A stretch of DNA of 64,000 nt, taken from NCBI RefSeq assembly GCF_900102135.1, contig NZ_FMVJ01000009.1:1-64000 (forward strand). Reading direction: 5' to 3'. The notes under the pieces are model-generated. The model was not told the DNA's origin and made no database searches. It was given only the letters and a program-made list of their open reading frames with translations. Position numbers and translations under genes: made by a program. This DNA comes from Microvirga guangxiensis. GTDB lineage: Bacteria > Pseudomonadota > Alphaproteobacteria > Rhizobiales > Beijerinckiaceae. Shown here one piece after another: positions 37,223 to 44,819 of this stretch (position 1 is the first letter of the stretch; every line of letters starts with the position of its first letter).

Positions 37223-38491
37223 TTGTCTGACCGCGGCCTTTCTGTTCCCGTTTTCACACCACATCCGCTGCCGGAAACGCCCGAGACCGTGATCACGGCT
37301 GAAGCCGGGCTGAACCTCGGTTCGCAGATCGACTTTCGAGCCGAGCCGCTGGTGAAAGCAGGCGATCACGTCGCCCAAGGCGCGCCGATCCTGAGGGATC
37401 GGCGACGGCATGAATGCATCATCACTGCTCCGATGGCCGGTCGCGTTGCCGAACTGGAGATGGGCGCCGGAAGGCGCCTGGCAAGCCTCGTTCTTTACGC
37501 CGAGGATCGTGACGACAGACATGCCTACGAGGTGGGCGCCGCCAGTGACGAGATCGCTTGCGGCGAAGGTTCGGCGGCCCTGCGCAGGCTGCTTCAGGAG
37601 GCCGGGCTGTGGATGCGCTTTCGCTCACGGCCCTTTGGCAGGGTTCCGGCGCCCGAGACAATTCCCGCAACGATCTTCGTCATGGCGGTCGACACGCGTC
37701 CGCTTGCGCCGGACCCACGTGTGGCTCTGACGGGTGAGAATGCCGAATGGCTGCAGCTTGGATTGCGGGCGCTCGCGCGGCTTTGCAACGGGCAGATCCA
37801 GTTCTGCCAGGATCGCGGTCCCGACATCATCTCCCCTAACGAGAGGGTGAGGATCAGGCGGGTGGGCGCGCTTCATCCCGCTGGGCTGGCGGGTTTCTGC
37901 ATCCATCAGTCCTTTCCGGCCCGCCCGGACCGCCAGATCTGGGACATCGACGCCGAGGATGTTGCCGCCATCGGTGAGTTGCTTTCGGAACGGCGGCTGC
38001 CCGCTACCCGCCTCGTCTCGGTCGCTGGGCCCGGCATGCGCGAGACGCTTCTCGTTCGCTGCCAGCCAGGCGCTGACCTTCGCGACCTCGCCTATGCCCA
38101 TATGAGCCCAGGTCAGCAGGCCATTCTTTCCGGCTCGGTGCTGGAGGGGCAGGAGTCCCGCTGGCTAGGCTATAGGGACCGGCAAGTGACCGTCATCAGT
38201 CGCCCCTCGGGGGGACGGCCGCGTCACTGGCTCGAAACGGCGCTGCGGCAGGCCTCTCACCCCAAGCCGATCATTGCCACGGCCGCGGTCGAGCAGGCGC
38301 TCGGCGGGTACATACCCGCCATGGCATTGCTTCGGGCTTTGGCCGTGGGTGACGACGAGGCTGTGGCAGAACTGGGAGGTCTGTCGCTCCTGGAGGAGGA
38401 CCTGGCATTGGTCGACTACATCACATCCGCCAAGCCGCGCTTTTCCGAACTGCTGCGCGCGTCGCTGGACCGCATTGAGGCGAACTTATGA
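37223..38491 (+). CDS. nqrA: Na+-NQR subunit A
   Basis: A 422-residue peripheral subunit of the sodium-pumping NADH:quinone oxidoreductase. NqrA features include the N-terminal biotinyl-lipoyl-like region (EPLVKAGDHVAQGAPIL), RSRPFGRVPAPETIPATIFV and VMAVDTRPLAPDPRVAL. The annotated start is TTG at 37223 without a well-placed ribosome binding site; an ATT at 37214, nine bases earlier, has GGAGA at good spacing and gives an N-terminus more like other NqrA proteins. Its 3' end overlaps nqrB by four bases. Confidence 0.88.
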   Translation: MSDRGLSVPVFTPHPLPETPETVITAEAGLNLGSQIDFRAEPLVKAGDHVAQGAPILRDRRRHECIITAPMAGRVAELEMGAGRRLASLVLYAEDRDDRHAYEVGAASDEIACGEGSAALRRLLQEAGLWMRFRSRPFGRVPAPETIPATIFVMAVDTRPLAPDPRVALTGENAEWLQLGLRALARLCNGQIQFCQDRGPDIISPNERVRIRRVGALHPAGLAGFCIHQSFPARPDRQIWDIDAEDVAAIGELLSERRLPATRLVSVAGPGMRETLLVRCQPGADLRDLAYAHMSPGQQAILSGSVLEGQESRWLGYRDRQVTVISRPSGGRPRHWLETALRQASHPKPIIATAAVEQALGGYIPAMALLRALAVGDDEAVAELGGLSLLEEDLALVDYITSAKPRFSELLRASLDRIEANL

Positions 38492-39252
38492 TCCGGGGGA
38501 TCTGGACGCGTGAGACTGTGGCGCTGCTGATCGTGGCGTCCGCCCTGCCGGTTGCCGTGGCGTGGCTATGGGAAGAGGGCATAACCGGGGCCGGCCGTCT
38601 CGTCTTTGCTCTGATCCTGGGAGGCCTATGGCAGACGCTGTTCACAATCGTGCGGGCGCAGGCGCCGAGCCCGGCGGGGTTGGTATCTGCGCTGGCCATG
38701 GCCATGGTGGTGCCGGAGGTCGGACCATGGCAAATCGCGCTCGGCATCAGCTTCGGTTTCGTCTTCGGCGAACTCATATTTGGTGGCTGGGGCCGGAGCG
38801 TTCTTAACCCTGCGGTCGTGGCGGCCATGTTTCTTGGCTTCGGCTTTCCCACGGCCGAATGGCCCCTGCTGGCCGTTCAGGTCGGCTGGGCCGTCATCCC
38901 GGCTGCCGCGCTGCTCCTGGTCTTCGGCGTGATGCCCTGGCGGGTGCTGGCGGCGGCACTGATCGTGCTGGTCGTGGCGGGAGGCTTCAGCCTCGACCTC
39001 GTCACCACTGGGGTGAGCTTTGCGCTCGTGTTCTTCGTCTGCGATCCTGCGACAGCGCCCTCGATGCCGCTGGGGCGCTGGCTGCACGGGGCGCTGTTCG
39101 GCGTGCTCATCGCTGTTTTTGCCGCAATCTGGGATACGTCACAGGTGCAGATTGCCGTCTCTGCCGCATTTCTTTCGTCCTTGGCCGCACCGCTTCTGGA
39201 TGAGATCGCCACAGCGATTTGGCTGGCCGCTCGGAGGTATCGTCATGGCTGA
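38488..39252 (+). CDS. nqrB: Na+-NQR subunit B, unusually short
   Basis: A 254-residue membrane subunit. The NqrB/RnfD core is clear: LGGLWQTLFTIVRAQAPSP, QIALGISFGFVFGELIFGGW, GRSVLNPAVVAAMFLGFGFP and the late VFFVCDPATAPSMPLGRWLH. Vibrio-type NqrB is about 410 residues. Here the N-terminal region and the middle segment that normally carries the SGAT motif, whose Thr receives covalent FMN, appear to be missing. It overlaps nqrA by four and nqrC by eight bases. It may work with a different flavin arrangement, or be an Rnf/Nqr intermediate. Confidence 0.85.
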   Translation: MIRGIWTRETVALLIVASALPVAVAWLWEEGITGAGRLVFALILGGLWQTLFTIVRAQAPSPAGLVSALAMAMVVPEVGPWQIALGISFGFVFGELIFGGWGRSVLNPAVVAAMFLGFGFPTAEWPLLAVQVGWAVIPAAALLLVFGVMPWRVLAAALIVLVVAGGFSLDLVTTGVSFALVFFVCDPATAPSMPLGRWLHGALFGVLIAVFAAIWDTSQVQIAVSAAFLSSLAAPLLDEIATAIWLAARRYRHG

Positions 39253-40048
39253 CCTCAACCCGATCCGCCTTTGGCGCCAGCTGCTTTCGCAGCCGAACGA
39301 GAGCCGAGCCAAGACGCTTGCGGTCGCCTTTCTCGTCTCGACGTTGTGCGCGGTCATGGTGACTGCGGCAACGGTCGTCCTGCGGCCGATACAGGTGCAG
39401 AACCGCGCGATGGAGCAGCAGACGCGCCTCGAGGGCTTATTGTCAGAAATTCCGGGGCTGAAGGACCTCTTGGGCAGCTCCGAAGAGATGACGCTCTCGA
39501 CAGTGGTGGTCGACCTGCGGCGGGCCCGGGCGGCTAAGGACGTGACGCCCGAGACCCTCGAGAGCGCGCTCGCAGATTCGCGGAACTGGACCCCGCTGAC
39601 CCCGCAGGAGGACATCGCCAATCTGGGCAGCCGCGCCGACCTCAAGCAGATCTATCTGCTGCGCGGGCCAGGCAACGAAGTTGGACTCGTGGTGTTGCCG
39701 GTCAGCGGCACCGGCTATGGCGGTCCCATCGAGGCGATGATCGCCATCGGGGCGGACATGAGTAGGGTGGCGGGACTGGCGGTCTTGTCCCATAATGAAA
39801 CCCCCGGGCTCGGCGGCCGCATCAGCGAGCCGGCCTGGCGGCAGCAATTCACCGACAAGAGCATCCGCGACAGCACGGGCGGCGTGCGATTGGCGGTGGC
39901 GCGGGGCAGGGCGACCACCGAATTTGAGGTCGACGCGATCACCGGCGCGACGCGCACCAACAATGCGATTACCCGAATGCTGCAGTTCTGGCTCGGGCCG
40001 AACGGCTATGGGCCCCTGCTCGATGCCATCGGGCGGGGGGACTTCTGA
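39245..40048 (+). CDS. nqrC: Na+-NQR subunit C
   Basis: A 267-residue FMN-carrying subunit with one N-terminal hydrophobic segment (residues 24-46) and a periplasmic domain. HNETPGLGGR is the conserved glycine loop. The flavinylation motif DAITGATRT is at 230-238, with Thr236 the expected FMN acceptor for ApbE. This is the only clear flavinylation site among the membrane subunits here. Its stop overlaps nqrD by one base. Confidence 0.9.
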   Translation: MADLNPIRLWRQLLSQPNESRAKTLAVAFLVSTLCAVMVTAATVVLRPIQVQNRAMEQQTRLEGLLSEIPGLKDLLGSSEEMTLSTVVVDLRRARAAKDVTPETLESALADSRNWTPLTPQEDIANLGSRADLKQIYLLRGPGNEVGLVVLPVSGTGYGGPIEAMIAIGADMSRVAGLAVLSHNETPGLGGRISEPAWRQQFTDKSIRDSTGGVRLAVARGRATTEFEVDAITGATRTNNAITRMLQFWLGPNGYGPLLDAIGRGDF

Positions 40049-40701
40049 TGAAGCTCTGGGCACAAGTCACCGACCCGATCCTGCACCAGAATCCCGTCAC
40101 GCTGCAGATCCTGGGTATCTGCTCCGCTCTGGCGGTGACGACGACGCTCGCCGCAGCGCTGACCATGTCAGCGGCGCTGACCGCAGTGATTATCGCCGCC
40201 TCCGGCATCATCAGCCTCATCCGCACCCATCTGCCATCATCGATCCGGCTGATCGTGCAGATCATCATCGTTGCATCGCTGGTGATTGTGGTTGACCAGT
40301 TCCTCCAGGCCTTCTTCTACGAGATGAGCCAAAGGCTGTCGGTCTTCGTCAGCCTGATCGCAACCAATTGCGTGGTGCTGGGACGGACCGAATCGTTTGC
40401 CCTGCACAACCGTCCGCTGCCGGCGATGGCCGACGCGCTCGGCAATGGGCTGGGCTACTCAGCTGTACTGATCATCCTGGGCACAATGCGCGAGCTCTTC
40501 GGCCGGGGCACGATCATGGACATCCCGGTTCTGCCCACGATCGAGCAGGGCGGATGGTTCGAGCCCATGAACCTTATGCTGCTGGCGCCCAGCGCCTTTT
40601 TCCTACTGGGGGGACTGGTCTGGGCGATCCGCAGCTGGAGGACTGAACAGGTCGAAAAACTCGAATACAAGCTTGCGCCGGCCGAGGAGCCGCGCAGATG
40701 A
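40048..40701 (+). CDS. nqrD: Na+-NQR subunit D
   Basis: A 217-residue integral membrane subunit with six hydrophobic segments. Conserved cysteines in LGICSALAV (residue 25) and SLIATNCVVLGRTE are the half-site for the intramembrane iron (or Fe-S) centre shared with NqrE. The RTESFALHN segment and the terminal hairpin match NqrD/RnfE. It overlaps nqrE by four bases, indicating coupled translation. Confidence 0.9.
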   Translation: MKLWAQVTDPILHQNPVTLQILGICSALAVTTTLAAALTMSAALTAVIIAASGIISLIRTHLPSSIRLIVQIIIVASLVIVVDQFLQAFFYEMSQRLSVFVSLIATNCVVLGRTESFALHNRPLPAMADALGNGLGYSAVLIILGTMRELFGRGTIMDIPVLPTIEQGGWFEPMNLMLLAPSAFFLLGGLVWAIRSWRTEQVEKLEYKLAPAEEPRR

Positions 40702-41309
40702 ACGATCTCGTCGCCCTCTTCATCAGCTCTGCCTTCATCGAGAACATGCCGCTGACCCTGTTTTTGGGACTGTGCACGTTCCTGGCGCTGTCGCGGCGGC
40801 CGGGAACGGCGGTGTGGCTGGGCATTGCCGTTATCGCCGTCATGGGGGTAACGGTGCCGCTCAACCACCTGCTCTACCGATACGTGCTTGCCCCCGGCGC
40901 GTGGGCGTGGGCAGGGATGCCCGATCTGGATTTGAGCTACCTCAGGCTACTCACCTTCATCGGCGTCGTGGCGGCGGCAGTGCAATTGGTCGAGATGATC
41001 ATGGACCGTGCGATGCCTGCGCTCTTTGCGACATTCGGCGTCTTTCTGTCGCTGCTTGCCGTACATTGCGCCATCCTGGGAGGAAGCCTGTTCATGGCCG
41101 ATCGAAGCTACAACCTCGCCCAAAGCGCGGTCTTCGGGCTGGGCGCCGGGACCGGATTCGCGGTGGCGGTCATCATGCTCTCGGCCATTCGCCGGCGACT
41201 GGCCTATGCCGACCTGCCGCAAGGACTTCAAGGGCTGGGCATTGCCTTCATCCTCACAGGAATGATGTCGTTGGGGTTTTCCACCTTTGCACAGGTGGCG
41301 CTGCCATGA
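40698..41309 (+). CDS. nqrE: Na+-NQR subunit E
   Basis: A 203-residue integral membrane subunit homologous to NqrD with inverted topology. Cysteines in FLGLCTFLALS and LLAVHCAILGGSLFM provide the other half-site of the intramembrane metal centre. The opening MNDLVALFISSAFIENMPLT matches NqrE, as do the late AIRRRLAYADLPQGLQGLGI segment and following helix. It overlaps nqrF with an ATGA junction. Confidence 0.9.
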   Translation: MNDLVALFISSAFIENMPLTLFLGLCTFLALSRRPGTAVWLGIAVIAVMGVTVPLNHLLYRYVLAPGAWAWAGMPDLDLSYLRLLTFIGVVAAAVQLVEMIMDRAMPALFATFGVFLSLLAVHCAILGGSLFMADRSYNLAQSAVFGLGAGTGFAVAVIMLSAIRRRLAYADLPQGLQGLGIAFILTGMMSLGFSTFAQVALP

Positions 41310-42526
41310 TCGAGATCACGCTTGGCAGTCTGCTGATCATCCTGCTGATCATGGCGCTGGCCGCTGGTCTTCTGACCGCCCGTGCGCGGCTGGTGCCGGA
41401 TACCGTCCTGCGGGTGACCGTCAACGAGGGGCAGACCATCGAAACCAAGCGCGGACGCAAGCTGCTCGAAGTGCTGCACGGGGCGAATATCCCCATTCCG
41501 GCAGCCTGTGGCGGCAGCGGCACCTGTGGGCAGTGCCGCGTCGTCGCGGAAGGGGAAGGTGCTGGGGACTTGCGGTCCACCGAGCGCGGACTGTTGTCAG
41601 CCAGGGAGCGCCGCAGCCATGTGCGATTGGCGTGCCAGGTCAGCCTGCGCGGTCCTGTTGCGGTGACAGTGGCGCCCGAGGTCATGTCAGCTGAGACTTT
41701 CACCTGTTCTGTCGTTAGCAATCGCATGCTCGCGCCGCTGATCCGTGAGCTCGTGCTGGCCCTGCCCGAGGACCGGAGCCTCGAATTTCGAGCCGGCAGT
41801 TTCATGCTGCTGACGGCCCCGCCGCATGAGCGTGATTTCTCACAGATCGAGATCGACCCCGAGCATGAGCTGGCGTGGCGGGTTTCGGGCTGGCCGGGGC
41901 TGAGATCGAGCACGGTGGACCGCACGAGCCGCGCCTATTCGATCGCTAACCGGCCGCAGGATCGCGGCCTCCTGATTCACAACGTCCGGCTCGCGGTGCC
42001 GCCCGCCGGGCGAGAGGCGGAGATTCCGCCGGGGATCGTCTCGTCCTATCTCTTCGGCCTTAAGCCCGGCGACAGCATCGAAGTCGCCGGACCCTTCGGG
42101 GACTTCCACGTCCAGCCCACCGAGCGCGAAATAGTATTCGTCGGCGGCGGCGTCGGCATGGCCCCGCTCCGTTCGATGATCCACGAGCAGCTCGGGCTCG
42201 GTACCAGGCGCCGGATCTCCTATTTCTACGGCGCCCGATCGGTGGCTGACCTGTTCTATGGCGACGAGTTCGAAAAGCTGGCTAATGAGCACGAGAATTT
42301 CAGTTGGACGGTAGCTCTGTCGGATCCTGCGCCAGGGGACCGCTGGCAGGGAAAAACCGGGTTCATCCACGAGGTTCTGCGTGCCATCATGCGCCATCAT
42401 CCGGCGCCAGAAGATTGCGAGTACTACCTGTGTGGCCCGCCAGTGATGATCTCGGCCGTTCTCTCCACCCTCGACGGCCTAGGCGTCGAGCCGCGTTCCA
42501 TCTTCAACGACGATTTCGGGAGCTGA
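41306..42526 (+). CDS. nqrF: Na+-NQR subunit F, NADH-oxidising
   Basis: A 406-residue subunit that takes electrons from NADH. One N-terminal hydrophobic anchor (residues 5-25) is followed by a plant-type 2Fe-2S domain with ligands Cys68, Cys74, Cys77 and Cys110 (AACGGSGTCGQC, RLACQ). The FAD domain shows RAYSIANRP and the NADH domain VGGGVGMAPLRSMI and the late CGPPVMISAVLSTLD. Presence of this subunit distinguishes the cluster from Rnf. Confidence 0.93.
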   Translation: MIEITLGSLLIILLIMALAAGLLTARARLVPDTVLRVTVNEGQTIETKRGRKLLEVLHGANIPIPAACGGSGTCGQCRVVAEGEGAGDLRSTERGLLSARERRSHVRLACQVSLRGPVAVTVAPEVMSAETFTCSVVSNRMLAPLIRELVLALPEDRSLEFRAGSFMLLTAPPHERDFSQIEIDPEHELAWRVSGWPGLRSSTVDRTSRAYSIANRPQDRGLLIHNVRLAVPPAGREAEIPPGIVSSYLFGLKPGDSIEVAGPFGDFHVQPTEREIVFVGGGVGMAPLRSMIHEQLGLGTRRRISYFYGARSVADLFYGDEFEKLANEHENFSWTVALSDPAPGDRWQGKTGFIHEVLRAIMRHHPAPEDCEYYLCGPPVMISAVLSTLDGLGVEPRSIFNDDFGS

Positions 42527-42530
42527 GGAC

Positions 42531-43511
42531 ATGAGATTACGGCTTACTCGTCGTGAGGCCCTTGCGACCGGCCTTGCCGCCGTCGCCGGCGTCGCCGCTC
42601 CGGCGCTCGCCCGTGCGGCTGCGCCCACAACTCAGATCGGCGGACCCGCCTATGGCACCTGGTGGAGCCTCACCCTGCCTGCCAAGGGCGATGCATTGGC
42701 TTTGCGCCCGGTGATCGAGCAGGTACTGGCCCGCATAGATCGCCTGATGTCGCCATGGCGGCCTGACAGCACGATCACCCTCTTCAATGCAGCCCGGAGC
42801 ACCGACTGGCAGCGCGTTGGCAGCGAGACCGCAACCGTCGCACGGGCGACTCTGGCGCTCCGCGAGGCCAGCGCAGGCGCTTTCGACCCCGCCGTCGGCC
42901 CACTGGTCAGCCGCTGGGGCTTCGGCCCGATCTCCGGCGAGAAGCCCTCCAGCGACACCGGCTTTGCCGTCGGGGATGACGCCTTGTGCAAGCATCATCC
43001 GGGCCTGACGCTCGACCTTTGCGGCATCGCCAAGGGCTATGCGCTCGACCAAATGGGTCGCGTCCTGCGCGACCGCGGCGAGGAGGACTTCGTGATCGAT
43101 CTGGGCGGCGAAATCGCCGCCATGGGGTGGCACCCGGACGGCCGGAGCTGGCACGTCGCCATCGAAGACCCGCGGGAGGGTCGTTCCGGCGCCGTCGAGA
43201 TGCTGAGGTTGAGCGGCAATGCGATCGCCACATCCGGCGACCGGACAAACGGGTTTACGGTCGGCACCAGGCGCTACAGCCACATAATCGATCCAGTGAC
43301 GGCCGAGCCGGTGGAGGGATCCACGGCGTCGGTCTCCGTTCTTGCGGATGACGCCATGACCGCAGACGGATGGGCGACTGCGCTCATGGCCGCAGGGGCC
43401 GATGGTCCCGCGCGGGCCCGTAACCAAGGGCTGGATGCGCTGTTTTTCATTCGCGATGGGGAGAGCCTCCGACGCGTTCCGGTCGGCCGCTTCGACGATC
43501 ATTTGGCCTGA
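42531..43511 (+). CDS. apbE: ApbE-type FAD:protein FMN transferase
   Basis: A 326-residue periplasmic enzyme that transfers FMN from FAD onto Thr in flavinylation motifs such as that of NqrC. A twin-arginine-like leader (LTRREALATGLAAVAGV) leads to an alanine-rich cleavage region near residue 30. Family motifs include the WWSLTLPAK start, DLCGIAKGYALDQM, VIDLGGEIAAMG and SGDRTNGF. It follows nqrF by four bases, as in many nqr clusters. Confidence 0.92.
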   Translation: MRLRLTRREALATGLAAVAGVAAPALARAAAPTTQIGGPAYGTWWSLTLPAKGDALALRPVIEQVLARIDRLMSPWRPDSTITLFNAARSTDWQRVGSETATVARATLALREASAGAFDPAVGPLVSRWGFGPISGEKPSSDTGFAVGDDALCKHHPGLTLDLCGIAKGYALDQMGRVLRDRGEEDFVIDLGGEIAAMGWHPDGRSWHVAIEDPREGRSGAVEMLRLSGNAIATSGDRTNGFTVGTRRYSHIIDPVTAEPVEGSTASVSVLADDAMTADGWATALMAAGADGPARARNQGLDALFFIRDGESLRRVPVGRFDDHLA

Positions 43512-43523
43512 GAGGGAGCAAGA

Positions 43524-43697
43524 ATGGAACTCCTCTTTGCTCTGGTGATCGTCTTGCTCGTGACGGGTGGCCTCAGCCTGGGGCTGATGTTGCACGGGCA
43601 GCCGCTGCGATCCTCCTGCAGCGGGATGACCTGCTTACCTGACGAAGCGCGCTGCGCGGGCTGTCCCCGCCGCCTGAAGCATGGATCGGGATCATGA
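43524..43697 (+). CDS. nqrM: NqrM, Na+-NQR maturation protein (57 aa)
   Basis: A 57-residue protein with one N-terminal hydrophobic helix (residues 3-24) and four cysteines, Cys32, Cys37, Cys44 and Cys47, arranged as in NqrM (DUF539), which helps deliver iron to the NqrD/NqrE cysteines. GAGGGAG precedes the ATG. It is too short to be found by many gene callers. Its TGA overlaps the ATG of the CBS gene. Size, position and cysteine pattern make the assignment strong. Confidence 0.88.
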   Translation: MELLFALVIVLLVTGGLSLGLMLHGQPLRSSCSGMTCLPDEARCAGCPRRLKHGSGS

Positions 43698-44083
43698 CGG
43701 ATCAGATCTCAACCATTATGCACCGAGAGTTCCCAACGTTAGTCGCCGAGATGCCTATCCGCCAAGCAGCCGGCCTGCTCCATTCCAGTGGCTTCGAATC
43801 CGCTCCGGTGGTGGACGCCTCCGGCGAGCTGATCGGCATCTTGACCCAGAAGGACTGCTTCCGCCCTGCCCTGCAGGCGAGCTACTACCGGCAATGGCGC
43901 GGCACCGTCAGCGACCAGATGAGCAGCCCGGTCAAGACCATCGAGGCGGAGACTGATATGGTCACCGCCGCCCAGATGTTCCTCTCGGAACCCCACCGAT
44001 CGTTCCCGGTCCAGCAGTCCGGCCGACTGGTCGGCATGCTACGCCGTGAAGACCTCTTGGGCGCCTTTCTGCGCTTGGGGTAG
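43694..44083 (+). CDS. CBS-domain pair protein
   Basis: A 129-residue protein consisting of two CBS motifs (Bateman module). The first runs TIMHREFPTLVAEMPIRQAA through IGILTQKDCFRP; the second runs QMSSPVKTIEAETDMVTAAQ through LVGMLRREDLLG. Such modules bind adenine nucleotides and sense energy state. Its start overlaps nqrM by four bases, so it is probably co-expressed with the NQR complex and may regulate it. Confidence 0.85.
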   Translation: MTDQISTIMHREFPTLVAEMPIRQAAGLLHSSGFESAPVVDASGELIGILTQKDCFRPALQASYYRQWRGTVSDQMSSPVKTIEAETDMVTAAQMFLSEPHRSFPVQQSGRLVGMLRREDLLGAFLRLG

Positions 44084-44197
44084 GAGTCGGAACAAGCACT
44101 CACATGGGGTTGGTAGGGTCAAGGCAGGCTGTTTCAGGCGGGCACGACGACGATCTCCACGGACATTGCGGATCCAAGGTCCGGTCTTGCTTCGGAA

Positions 44198-44341
44198 AAG
44201 ATACTGCTGGCGAATCCGATGTTGCTTCTGTGTTCGCAGGTGAAGGACTGACCTGAAGCTGGTCGAACACAGGTAGCGGCTGTTCACTCCGAAAGCTTGG
44301 CAGCCACCTCAGCTGCCCGAAGCGATCGCCAGCAGTATCTT
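44198..44341. repeat. Widely spaced 16-bp inverted repeat
   Basis: AAGATACTGCTGGCGA at 44198-44213 is perfectly complementary to TCGCCAGCAGTATCTT at 44326-44341, with 112 bases between. The span lies in the 317-base gene-free stretch 44084-44400 between the CBS gene and the Crp/Fnr remnant. No coding sequence is supported. It may be the ends of a small non-autonomous element, but no target duplication was seen. Confidence 0.55.
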
Positions 44342-44400
44342 CTCAGGGGGCAGACCAGTCGCGGGCGGGGCACGTCCTGGCTTCTGTCAAGCGAGAACAC

Positions 44401-44815
44401 CTACTGGGGCATATCCTCGGCGATCATGAAAAGCTTATGGGGATCGCGGACTATGATTCTTTGTCGTCCACCCTCCACCAACCCCTGCTCCTCCCAGACA
44501 CTCAGGATTCGACTGACAGTATGCAGGGTGGTTCCTGTCATCTCAGCGACATCCTAGCGCGAGATCGGAAGCCGATCTGAACATCTATCCCAACTTTTCG
44601 TCCGGCCTGACGCGCCAGCCGCAGCAAAGTATGGGCTACGCGGCGCTCGACCTGCTCGGTCGACATCTCCACTACCCGGGTATGTGCATCCTGGAGCCGC
44701 GCGCTCATGGTTTGCATTGCATTGCCGGCGAGCTGCGGGAGGCTTCCCACCAGGCGCGGCCAGATCAGGACGATACTCTCCACCACCGCGTGTGCGCTCG
44801 CCGGATAGCCCGTCC
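44401..44815 (-). pseudogene. Crp/Fnr-family regulator, C-terminal remnant
   Basis: On the minus strand the sequence encodes the end of the sensor domain and long helix ([40 protein letters not shown]) and then, after a frame change near 44570, the helix-turn-helix ISR[21 protein letters not shown] and [15 protein letters not shown]. The in-frame TAG at 44554-44556 replaces the usual Gln of SRQD. The N-terminal nucleotide- or iron-binding part is gone, cut at the junction with the ATPase remnant. It is a dead FixK/FNR-like regulator. Confidence 0.75.
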
Positions 44816-44819
44816 TACC

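Noticed and set aside
40673-42526. A 617-residue open frame covering nqrE and nqrF
   Set aside because: Its first 210 residues read nqrE in the wrong frame; the NqrF product starts at 41306 with an ATGA overlap and has normal length.
37223-43697. Assignment of the cluster as Rnf
   Set aside because: NqrA and NqrF (2Fe-2S/FAD/NADH domains) and NqrM are present, and no RnfB or RnfC ferredoxin-type subunit is seen.
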